A stretch of DNA of 11,429 bases from contig USPE01000038.1 of the NCBI GenBank assembly GCA_900556545.1, positions 1 to 11,429 on the forward strand, read 5' to 3'. The position numbers and the translations under genes are program-made. Positions within the stretch are counted from its first letter, which is position 1. Each line of letters begins with the position of its first letter. This DNA is from an uncultured Peptococcaceae bacterium (lineage in GTDB: Bacteria > Bacillota > Peptococcia > Peptococcales > Peptococcaceae). The notes beneath the pieces were generated by a model, which worked only from the letters and a program-made list of their open reading frames with translations, was not told where the DNA came from and searched no databases. Shown here one piece after another: positions 1 to 6,351 of this stretch.

Positions 1-155
1 GGCAATTGTTAGAACAGATTAATCAGCTGCCATCAGGTACATCGTCAATATTATGGAAACAGTTAATGAACTGCTCTCTACTTGAAAAAGAAGGAGCACT
101 TCATGCATATTTTGGTATGTATCAAACTATGTGGCAGTTAGCATATGATTTGTAA
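1..155 (+). CDS. C-terminal end of an unrecognised protein (5' end outside the window)
   Basis: An open frame enters from the left edge (first full codon at position 3) and stops at TAA 153-155, giving the last 50 residues of a protein. The tail is soluble-looking and mildly amphipathic, with LPSGTSSILWKQL near its start and HAYFGMYQTMWQLAYDL at its end. There is no transmembrane segment and no motif I can tie to a family. That it is a real gene end is supported by the long hairpin beginning at its stop codon, which fits an intrinsic terminator. The function is unknown, and I do not infer one from so short a piece. It is unrelated in sequence to the permease remnant that follows. Confidence 0.6.
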   Translation, partial: QLLEQINQLPSGTSSILWKQLMNCSLLEKEGALHAYFGMYQTMWQLAYDL

Positions 156-213
156 TAGAAAACAGGTGTTAGGAGTTCGTTTTTCTACTCTCCTAACACC
201 TGTTTTCTATTTT
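154..213 (+). terminator. Intrinsic terminator with a perfect 22-bp stem
   Basis: Positions 154-175 are exactly complementary to 190-211, with a 14-base loop. The stem overlaps the stop codon of the upstream partial gene. The right arm ends in a T-rich stretch (203-206 and 210-213), and the left arm starts A-rich, so it could terminate in both directions. The length and perfection of the stem are unusual, but the position directly after a stop codon makes a terminator the likeliest role. Confidence 0.8.
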
Positions 214-248
214 GGAAAGATCAGCTGGCTGTGCAGCCAGGCAGGTAC

Positions 249-475
249 TGGTGTTTTTTTATTTTTACCGATAACATGGGACAGATTGAGTAGATTCAGC
301 AAATGCTGGGGCAGTTGTTGCAGGGCAAGGAACTATGGCTTGCGGCTATTATCAGTCAATTTATCAGAAATGTACCTGCTGCTGTGCTATTGTCTGGCTT
401 AGTACCTTGATTGCCAGTCTGGCCAGCCTCATTAGCGATAAGGCATACAGCCGCTATCCCGTTGCGGAAAAAAAG
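249..475 (+). pseudogene. Decayed remnant of an anion permease (ArsB/SLC13/YbiR-like ion transporter)
   Basis: Two reading frames together give the C-terminal part of a membrane ion transporter. In the frame through 255-404 one reads CFFIFTDNMGQIE, a TAG stop at 291-293 (probably from TGG, Trp), then IQQMLGQLLQGKELWLAAI and SQFIRNVPAAVLLSGL, ending at TGA. The stretch SQ-x-I-x-NVPAAVLLSG is a hallmark of the anion/arsenite/citrate permease superfamily. About 395-402 the match jumps to another frame with LSTLIASLASLISDKAYSR, which normally follows after roughly a dozen to twenty residues including a glycine-rich helix start. So the copy carries a nonsense mutation, an internal deletion and a frameshift, and lacks most of its N-terminal part. 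No start codon or ribosome site serves it. It differs from the intact permease at 3870-5321. Family placement rests on motif memory, not alignment. Confidence 0.65.
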
Positions 476-522
476 CCTTCAAGTATAACATCACGTATGG
501 TGCTATACTTTGAAGGCTTTTT
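468..522 (-). terminator. Terminator of the LysR-type gene (possibly bidirectional)
   Basis: Positions 470-487 pair with 504-522, with one bulged base at 511: arms AAAAAGCCTTCAAGTATA and TATACTTTGAAGGCTTTTT. Seven A residues at 468-474 supply the U-tract on the minus strand, 30 bases past the LysR stop codon. The TTTTT at 518-522 could also stop rightward transcription through the permease remnant. Confidence 0.85.
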
Positions 523-551
523 GTATGTAACAACGTACGCTGTTATCTACT

Positions 552-1484
552 TTATGGATGTTTCTGCGCAAGGTATGCTTCCAAGTTACAGGTAAAATAA
601 TTTGCGTTTGCTGAGATTTCAAGTTCATCGGCTAATCGAACGTATCCAAAAATAATTTGAATATCATCCCGTATTTTTATTAAGGGAATATTTTCGATAT
701 AGTTTATTGGATATTGTTCCTGTTCAAATTTAGTTGTTAAGGTGGCATACACACCGTTTTCAATATTGGAACGAAAAAGCCCCCAATTATTAATATTGTT
801 GCAAGAAATATCAGCATGCAAAATCTGAAAGATGGAATCATTGATAGAATTTTCTTCCAGCCGATAACTACACAAGGGATATTGAATGGCTTTTTTCAAA
901 AAAATACTTTTTAAACTGGTCTTTGTCAGCTTTTCATTTGCTAAAAGAAAAAATTCTCCTGTTTGGATAGGAACAAAAGCAATAGTGTTATCAAAAGTAT
1001 CTAAATAATTTCCATTATAGCGGATTCGATAAGTAAATCCAATATCTGCTTCTTTATGGTTAATTTTTGTTATGAGCTCCTGTTGTATTGCTTCTGAAAT
1101 TTGAATGTTTAAATCGGGAGTTTGCTGCAATAAAAGTGTGATAAAGTCGTAGATACGATTGGTATCAATCCCGTTTTTGTTAAAGATAATGGATAAATCG
1201 CCACTGGGGAGTGAGGTTCCATTATTTAGATATTTTTTATATTCGTATTTTCGTTTTTCAATTGCAGCCAAATAATTTGAAGTGATTTCAACAAGCCATT
1301 GTCCATTAATGGTTAATGTGACACCATTATTAGAACGAATTAATAACGGCATACCTAATTCTGCTTCTAAGTTTGTCATTGCTTTGCTTAGTGCTTGTGG
1401 TGAAACAAATAATTTTTCACTGGCTTGCAGCATAGACTTTGTTTTGCTGATCTCAATTAAATATCTTAAATGTTCAGTATTCAT
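552..1484 (-). CDS. LysR-type transcriptional regulator
   Basis: A 310-residue protein of normal LysR length. The N-terminal winged helix-turn-helix is clear: HLRYLIEISKTKSM, then ASEKLFVSPQALSKAMTNLE (about residues 21-40) and AELGMPLLIR, the standard LysR recognition layout. Residues from about 90 to 300 form the effector-binding domain (GDLSIIF at its start, a region resembling the periplasmic-binding fold). The start at 1484 is preceded by AGAGGA (complement of 1492-1497) with 7-base spacing. It is transcribed divergently from the phosphodiesterase gene at 1700, the classic arrangement for a LysR protein controlling its neighbour from the shared intergenic region, usually with a pathway metabolite as coinducer. 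By inference it controls the hydrolase and permease genes. The ligand is unknown. Confidence 0.93.
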   Translation of the reverse strand: MNTEHLRYLIEISKTKSMLQASEKLFVSPQALSKAMTNLEAELGMPLLIRSNNGVTLTINGQWLVEITSNYLAAIEKRKYEYKKYLNNGTSLPSGDLSIIFNKNGIDTNRIYDFITLLLQQTPDLNIQISEAIQQELITKINHKEADIGFTYRIRYNGNYLDTFDNTIAFVPIQTGEFFLLANEKLTKTSLKSIFLKKAIQYPLCSYRLEENSINDSIFQILHADISCNNINNWGLFRSNIENGVYATLTTKFEQEQYPINYIENIPLIKIRDDIQIIFGYVRLADELEISANANYFTCNLEAYLAQKHP

Positions 1485-1553
1485 CGTCCATTCCTCTGAT
1501 TACACAAAATAAGTTTTTTGTCGGAGTTTACAATATCCCGATATCTAAATCCT

Positions 1554-1582
1554 AGTATAACAAATAGTCATTTCTGAAGCAA
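1554..1582 (-). promoter_or_regulatory. Candidate sigma-A promoter for the LysR gene
   Basis: On the minus strand, TTGCTT (complement of 1577-1582) and TATACT (complement of 1554-1559) are separated by 17 bases. This puts a transcription start near 1547, about 60 bases before the LysR start codon. The -10 is near consensus and the -35 is moderate. Confidence 0.5.
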
Positions 1583-1590
1583 ACGAAAAG

Positions 1591-1644
1591 TTGAAACAAA
1601 ATAATTAGATGATAAATTTAGCTTATTCATTTGATAAATATAAG
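1591..1644 (+). promoter_or_regulatory. Control region of the hydrolase gene with a candidate LysR-type box
   Basis: The 215-base divergent intergenic region holds a dyad, TTAT at 1623-1626 and ATAA at 1634-1637 (7 bases between), which contains a T-N11-A pair typical of LysR boxes. A wider imperfect dyad CTTAT/ATAAG spans 1622-1644. Possible promoters are TTGAAA (1591-1596) with TAAATT (1613-1618) at 16-base spacing, or TATAAG (1639-1644) with a poor -35, as expected for activator-dependent promoters. The choice cannot be made from sequence alone. Confidence 0.3.
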
Positions 1645-1699
1645 ATGATAGACTGAACTTGTAAAAGAGATATACAAAAACTTTTAGGAGATGGTAACT

Positions 1700-3727
1700 A
1701 TGAATACGAGAAAAGTGTTGGTATTAGGTATTGATGGAATGGATCCGCGGTTTACAAAGTATTTGCTAGATCAGGGAGAGTTGCCAGCGATTGCAGAATA
1801 TGTAAAACGAGGTGCTTGTCGGGAAGATTTGGTAATGTTGGGTGCGCAGCCTACAATCACACCACCAATGTGGACAACATTGTCCACCGGCGCTTATCCT
1901 TCCACCCATGGAATTACTTGTTTCTGGAACAGCGATCCGGTGGATAAAAGTAAGTTGATATATTCTTTGGATTCCACAAAATGTAAAGCTGAATCTGTTT
2001 GGGATTCTGCTGTAGAAGCGGGTTTGAAAACATTGGTATGGCACTGGCCTGGTTCTTCTTGGCCTCCAACCTCAGATAGTCCAAACCTGCATGTAGTAGA
2101 CGGTGCGCAGCCAGGTTTTATTGGTTTTGGTACGGCATTGCGTGAGGATGAGGTTATTGTGAATGTAAGTCCTTTAGCAAAGAGTTTACAATTTATAGAA
2201 GGTGGTGCTCATGCTAATACAGGAGCTGGATGTTTGCTTTCAGATGTTGATGTAAAACCAGAAAATAGTGGTGCAGAAATTGCAAAACAATCTTGTGAAA
2301 ATGCAGAATTGGCAGTTGAAAACGTAATGACAACGTTAGAAGACGGGGAATTCTCGTTAGAAAATATGCCATATGATGTTGTAAATGCTCCAATTGATAA
2401 AGCCAGTGGCTGGGTTATTGATGTTCCAGAAGATGCACAGGAATTTACCTTATTACTGTCTAAAGGATATCTACGCCGTCCATGTTTACTGATAAAAGAT
2501 GAAACTGGTGAATATAATATTGTTCATATGTTCAAAAGCAAAAAAGATACCGAACCGATGTTGACGATGAAATTTGATGAATTAACACCAGCGATTGTTG
2601 ATGAAATTGTGACAGCAGATGGTACAAAAATAAAATGTTTTCGTGCGTATAAATTTTTTAGAAAAGAAACAGAGAAAAATGAGTTCAGTATCTGGATTGG
2701 TAGAGCCTTTGATTGTGAAGATGATTCTGTATGGCATCCTAAGTCTTTATATAAAGAAATAATTGAAAATGTGGGATATTACACAACTGCATCGCCACGT
2801 AGTGCAAAAATCCCATTTTATACGAAAAGATTAATGTTGCCTACATGGGAAGCGTACAATAATTGGCAGGCAGATTGCCTGGAATATTTTATGAAGAATG
2901 AACGGTATGAGTTAATTATGACTCATCTACACAATGTGGATGGCATTGGACATTCTATTTGGGCACATGCATTTGCTAATGCCCATACCAATCCAGAGCA
3001 TGTAGAAATGAACCGTGAATTTATGATTGAAACCTATCGTCAAACAGACCGATATTTAGGACGTTTCCTGAAATATTTGGATAAAGGTTGGACTATTTTA
3101 ATTGTTTCAGACCATGGTTTGGTAGTGGATGGCGAGAAAGAGCCGGCATTGCTGGGTGACCCGTATGGTGTCAATGCGAAATTATTTGATGATATGGGTA
3201 TTACCGTATTGAAACGGGATGAAAACGGCAATCTTCTGAAAGAAATTGACTGGGAAAAAACCATAGCATTTGCACCTAGAACCTGTCACATTTACCTGAA
3301 TATCAAAGGTAGAGATCCACATGGTATTGTGGATCCAAAAGATCAATATCAGGTTGAACAGGAAATAATTGATAAACTGTATGCGCTGAGAGATCCAGAT
3401 ACAGGACGCAGATTGATTACCCTAGCATTAAGAAACAAAGATGCGTTACTTTTGGGTTGTAGCGGCCCTGAATTTGGGGATATTGTATATTGGAGCGAAG
3501 AAGGATTCCATCGTGTCCATGGTGATTCTCTGAGCACGATGTTAGGTGAATTCCATACATCTGTATCACCAATCTTTATTGCTGCCGGAGATGGGATTAA
3601 AGAGGGATGCACTGATAGAGTGATTCGAGAAGTGGATGTTGCGCCGACAATTGCATCATTACTAGATATCAGAATGCCTGCACAATGCGAAGGTGCGATG
3701 GTATATCAGATCTTAGATGAAAAATAA
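1700..3727 (+). CDS. Alkaline-phosphatase-superfamily type I phosphodiesterase / nucleotide pyrophosphatase-like hydrolase
   Basis: A 675-residue, apparently cytoplasmic enzyme (no signal peptide; the first strand is KVLVLGIDGMDP). It has the complete residue set of the NPP/phosphonoacetate-hydrolase branch: metal ligand Asp12, nucleophile Thr54 (PTITPPMWTTLSTG, followed by YPSTHGI), Asp414 and His418 (HNVDGIGH), Asp471-His472 (VSDHG) and His619 (GEFHTS). These bind two metal ions, usually zinc, and cleave phosphomono- or diesters, phosphonates or occasionally sulfate esters. Residues about 80-400 form a long insertion between the nucleophile and the second metal cluster, which probably shapes the substrate pocket and makes the protein longer than the roughly 400-residue minimal enzymes. 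I start it at 1700 because AGGAG at 1686-1690 lies 9 bases upstream. An in-frame ATG at 1691 directly abuts that site and is too close. It lies between a divergent LysR gene and an anion permease, so its substrate is probably an imported anion. The exact reaction is unknown. Confidence 0.85.
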   Translation: MNTRKVLVLGIDGMDPRFTKYLLDQGELPAIAEYVKRGACREDLVMLGAQPTITPPMWTTLSTGAYPSTHGITCFWNSDPVDKSKLIYSLDSTKCKAESVWDSAVEAGLKTLVWHWPGSSWPPTSDSPNLHVVDGAQPGFIGFGTALREDEVIVNVSPLAKSLQFIEGGAHANTGAGCLLSDVDVKPENSGAEIAKQSCENAELAVENVMTTLEDGEFSLENMPYDVVNAPIDKASGWVIDVPEDAQEFTLLLSKGYLRRPCLLIKDETGEYNIVHMFKSKKDTEPMLTMKFDELTPAIVDEIVTADGTKIKCFRAYKFFRKETEKNEFSIWIGRAFDCEDDSVWHPKSLYKEIIENVGYYTTASPRSAKIPFYTKRLMLPTWEAYNNWQADCLEYFMKNERYELIMTHLHNVDGIGHSIWAHAFANAHTNPEHVEMNREFMIETYRQTDRYLGRFLKYLDKGWTILIVSDHGLVVDGEKEPALLGDPYGVNAKLFDDMGITVLKRDENGNLLKEIDWEKTIAFAPRTCHIYLNIKGRDPHGIVDPKDQYQVEQEIIDKLYALRDPDTGRRLITLALRNKDALLLGCSGPEFGDIVYWSEEGFHRVHGDSLSTMLGEFHTSVSPIFIAAGDGIKEGCTDRVIREVDVAPTIASLLDIRMPAQCEGAMVYQILDEK

Positions 3728-3760
3728 TCATTGAATATTTTATTTTAACAGTCAGGTATG

Positions 3761-3799
3761 AAGCGTTTATGTAGCGATTGTTGTGCCGCATAAACGCTT
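3761..3799 (+). other. Intercistronic hairpin between hydrolase and permease genes
   Basis: AAGCGTTTATG (3761-3771) is perfectly complementary to CATAAACGCTT (3789-3799), with a 17-base loop. It is followed by TGCCTTTAG rather than a solid T-run, so it looks like a weak terminator or an mRNA processing/stabilising element that could lower permease expression relative to the hydrolase. I see no convincing promoter between the hairpin and the permease start, which favours one transcript. Confidence 0.5.
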
Positions 3800-3869
3800 T
3801 GCCTTTAGTTATGAATAGTAAGCTATTAAGAATATGGTTCCGGTAGTAGTTCAAAAAGGGGGTTATTCT

Positions 3870-5321
3870 ATGTCTGAGAAAGAAGCAAGATTTCCAAAGC
3901 AATTGCATGTTCTTATCACATTTGTACTTATGTTTGGGATTGGTTTTATACCTCCTGTTTCCCAATTGACGGTTGCAGGGATGAAAATTTTAGGAGTTTT
4001 AATTGGCGCAATCTATGGCATTACGTTTTGCGGTCCTGCCTGGCCTTGTTTGTTGGGAATGTTTGCTCTAGCTGCTTTGGGTGTTGCTCCTGTGGGTACT
4101 ATTTTGGCCACAGGGATTGGCAGCGACTCCGTCATGTTAATGATATTTTTCTTTATATTTGTAGCTGTATTGGAGCAAAATAAAATTACAGAATTTCTGG
4201 CAACTTGGATGATTACCAGAAAAATTGTAAAAGGACGCCCTTGGTTATTTTCTTATATTATGATTATTGGTACCATGTTTACCGGTGCTCTGGGTTCCAG
4301 TTTTCCGGCTATGATTGTATTTTGGGGCATTTTGATTTCAGTGTGTAAGTTATATGATATTAAACCATTTACCAAATATCCAACCGTTATGTTTATGGGT
4401 ATCTGTATCGGTGGTTTGGCCAGTTCTTCCACATGGCTGTTTAGAGGAAATCCATTGTTTGTAAATGCAAGCTTAAAACAGATATCAGAAGGAGCCTTTT
4501 CCTTAAACTTTGGGATTTATGCGGCATTCAGCTTCATTATGTGGATGATTGTGATTGCTGGTTATATCTTGTTTTGCAAATATATTTTCAAAATTGACTT
4601 GGGTGCATTGTCTAACATTGATGATTCGGTTGTGAATAAAGAGTATCTTGTTTTAAATAAACGGCAGAAAGTGACACTTTTATATATGGTTTTGGTATTG
4701 TTCGTTTATTGCGGAATTGGTTTTACGCCGGCACAGAGTGGTTTGGGACAATATCTGGCACAGATGGGTATGACGCTGCCGATTGCGTTGATTTTAGTAT
4801 TAATGGCAATTACAGTGGTGGATGGAGAACCGATATTAGATTTTCCTAAAGCTGCCCGTCATGGGGTTGTATGGGATACAGTTATTTTGTCTGGAGCATT
4901 GCTTTCCATTTCTACCATTATGATGACTACCGATACAGGTGTGGCGCAGTCAATATTGGCAGTATTAAATCCAGTATTTGCTGGTAAAGGTACGATCTTT
5001 ATGTGTGTGGTTATTGTATTGATTTCTGTGGTATTGACGAACTTTATGGCAAACACGACAGTTGGTTTGATGTTTACTCCTGTTATCTATAGTTTCTCGT
5101 TAAGTATGGGCTTTAATCCAATGCCGTTAGTGGCAATGATGCTGATTAGTATTCATATTGCTTATCTGACACCGGCTGCTTCTCCGTTTGCATCTTTATT
5201 GTTTGGTTACAGTACTTGGGTGAAACCGGGAGATATTTATAAATATGGAACGATGGTTTGTGTTTGCATGGTAGTTGTATTTTTGGTAGTAGGTATTCCT
5301 TTAAGTAATATTTTATTTTAA
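3870..5321 (+). CDS. SLC13-like (DASS / citrate-transporter superfamily) anion permease
   Basis: A 483-residue, very hydrophobic inner-membrane protein with about a dozen predicted membrane segments. The N-terminus SEKEARFPKQ is short and cytoplasmic-looking. Family signs are the second-half substrate/sodium motif TNFMANTTVGLMFTPV (from Thr390), the following LTPAASPFASLLFG, and the paired first-half segment GALGSSFPAMIVFWG (Gly142 onward), which matches the inverted-repeat layout of these carriers. The classical Ser-Asn-Thr triplets are not intact, so it is a divergent member. Such carriers usually import di- or tricarboxylates, sulfate or related anions with Na+ or H+. The start at 3870 is chosen over an in-frame ATG at 3834 because AAAAAGGGGG (3853-3862) sits 7 bases upstream. 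It lies 142 bases after the hydrolase and before a strong terminator, so it probably supplies that enzyme's substrate or exports or exchanges its product. Confidence 0.85.
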   Translation: MSEKEARFPKQLHVLITFVLMFGIGFIPPVSQLTVAGMKILGVLIGAIYGITFCGPAWPCLLGMFALAALGVAPVGTILATGIGSDSVMLMIFFFIFVAVLEQNKITEFLATWMITRKIVKGRPWLFSYIMIIGTMFTGALGSSFPAMIVFWGILISVCKLYDIKPFTKYPTVMFMGICIGGLASSSTWLFRGNPLFVNASLKQISEGAFSLNFGIYAAFSFIMWMIVIAGYILFCKYIFKIDLGALSNIDDSVVNKEYLVLNKRQKVTLLYMVLVLFVYCGIGFTPAQSGLGQYLAQMGMTLPIALILVLMAITVVDGEPILDFPKAARHGVVWDTVILSGALLSISTIMMTTDTGVAQSILAVLNPVFAGKGTIFMCVVIVLISVVLTNFMANTTVGLMFTPVIYSFSLSMGFNPMPLVAMMLISIHIAYLTPAASPFASLLFGYSTWVKPGDIYKYGTMVCVCMVVVFLVVGIPLSNILF

Positions 5322-5384
5322 ACTATGATTAGTACAAGTCTAAGGAAAAGGATTTTTTAGTAAAAGCAAGTACGTTAAATGAAT

Positions 5385-5436
5385 AAAAAGACAGATGTAA
5401 AGGGAGTAGAAAAACTCCTTTAGCATCTGTTTTTTT
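5385..5436 (+). terminator. Strong intrinsic terminator of the hydrolase-permease operon
   Basis: ACAGATG (5391-5397) pairs with CATCTGT (5424-5430), and the stem continues inward through the AAAGGGAG / CTCCTTT segments with small irregularities. The run of seven T at 5430-5436 gives the U-tract, and A residues at 5385-5389 extend the stem outward. It lies 64 bases past the permease stop. Confidence 0.9.
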
Positions 5437-5444
5437 ACCTTTGA

Positions 5445-5470
5445 GCTGTTGTTGCCAATACTGCAACAGC
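5445..5470. repeat. Short inverted repeat upstream of the EcsC-family operon
   Basis: GCTGTTG (5445-5451) is complementary to CAACAGC (5464-5470) with a 12-base spacer. No T-run follows on either strand, so it is not a terminator. It lies just upstream of the promoter-like sequences of the next operon and could be an operator, but nothing proves a role. Confidence 0.3.
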
Positions 5471-5490
5471 AGGAAAAATTAATGAAACTA

Positions 5491-5518
5491 TTGAATTTAT
5501 AATATAGGATGTTATAGG
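5491..5518 (+). promoter_or_regulatory. Promoter candidates for the EcsC-macrodomain operon
   Basis: A perfect TATAAT lies at 5498-5503 but lacks a good -35 at the right distance. Alternatively TTGAAT (5491-5496) and TATAGG (5513-5518) are 16 bases apart. Either would place the start of transcription 25-40 bases before the first start codon at 5548. A strong terminator just upstream means this operon needs its own promoter here. Confidence 0.45.
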
Positions 5519-5547
5519 GATGGCTGACCGGAAAGGGGTTATCAAAT

Positions 5548-6351
5548 ATGGACAAAGTTATTCGTAAAAACTTAAAAAAGATTGATCGCAAAGAGGATAA
5601 ATTTTTACAAAAAACAGGCGGCGGTTTACTAAAACCCCTCACTGATAAGGTAGAGGAAAAAATCCCTGCCGGTTTATATGAAAAATTACAGCAGGCTTTT
5701 TATTTGGGCTTTAAAGTGGTGTTTGAAAAAGGGGATGCCATTATTGAAAAAACTTATGACCGTGAGCAGCTGCAGCTGACCCATCGTGTTTATGATGAAT
5801 CCTTTGAGCAGCTTAATAAGAAAAAGGGTTTGAAGGCGTTGAACAAGCTGGCAGGGAAAGGAAATCTGCGTAATTTGGGTATTACGGCGCTGGAAGGAAC
5901 CGGACTGGGACTTTTGGGCATTGGATTGCCGGATATTCCGGTGTTTATTGGTGTCGTATTGAAAAGTGTTTATGAAATCAGCCTCAGTTATGGATATGAT
6001 TACAAAAAAGAGGATGAGCAGTATTTTATCTTAAAGCTGCTGGAGGCTGCTTTGGCCAGCGATGAGAAAAAAGCGGAATGCAATGCCGAAGTGGATAAAT
6101 TGATTGGCTTTTTCCATCAGGGAATTGCCATCGGCTATGATTTTGATTTGCAGATGCGGCAAACTGCCGATACCTTTGCCACCGATATGCTCTGCATTAA
6201 ATTTTTACAGGGGCTGCCGTTGGTGGGTGTGATTGGCGGTCCGTCCAATGTGGTTTACTGTAAAAAAATCAGTGATTATGCCCGTCTGAAATATCAAAAA
6301 CGATATTTACTGCAGAAGGGTAACATTGTTGATGTAAAGGAGACATTGTAA
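5548..6351 (+). CDS. EcsC-family protein
   Basis: A 267-residue protein. The lysine-rich N-terminal region (residues 1-70) is followed by a glycine-rich hydrophobic stretch at about 108-147 (ALEGTGLGLLGIGLPDIPVF) and a second at 218-237 (FLQGLPLVGVIGGPSNVVY). It ends with ISDYARLKYQKRYL, a C-terminal pattern characteristic of the EcsC family, named after the third gene of the Bacillus ecs operon. The family's biochemical role is not established; the hydrophobic parts suggest membrane association. The start at 5548 has AAAGGGG (5532-5538) 9 bases upstream. No ecsAB ABC transporter genes are nearby, so this is a stand-alone member and I give no symbol. Its stop shares a base with the start of the macrodomain gene, so the two are translationally coupled and probably work together. 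Confidence 0.85.
   Translation: MDKVIRKNLKKIDRKEDKFLQKTGGGLLKPLTDKVEEKIPAGLYEKLQQAFYLGFKVVFEKGDAIIEKTYDREQLQLTHRVYDESFEQLNKKKGLKALNKLAGKGNLRNLGITALEGTGLGLLGIGLPDIPVFIGVVLKSVYEISLSYGYDYKKEDEQYFILKLLEAALASDEKKAECNAEVDKLIGFFHQGIAIGYDFDLQMRQTADTFATDMLCIKFLQGLPLVGVIGGPSNVVYCKKISDYARLKYQKRYLLQKGNIVDVKETL

Noticed and set aside
145..402. An 85-codon rightward open frame overlapping the first terminator
   Set aside because: It starts inside the preceding gene, runs through a perfect terminator hairpin, lacks a ribosome site, and the permease-like peptide is in another frame.
335..595. An 86-codon rightward open frame reaching into the LysR gene end
   Set aside because: Only its middle (LSTLIASLASLIS) is meaningful, as part of the decayed permease. 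The rest reads through the LysR terminator and has no ribosome site.
1500..1690. Riboswitch in the leader of the hydrolase gene
   Set aside because: The region is short and AT-rich with no conserved aptamer-like helices and no terminator/antiterminator pair. LysR control explains it better.
3669..3965. A 98-codon leftward frame across the hydrolase-permease gap
   Set aside because: It overlaps the ends of two well-supported genes on the other strand and has no family features. It is a shadow frame.
5445..5470. Second terminator after the permease operon
   Set aside because: The short inverted repeat lacks a T-run on either strand and the strong terminator just upstream already ends the operon. 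Kept only as a repeat.
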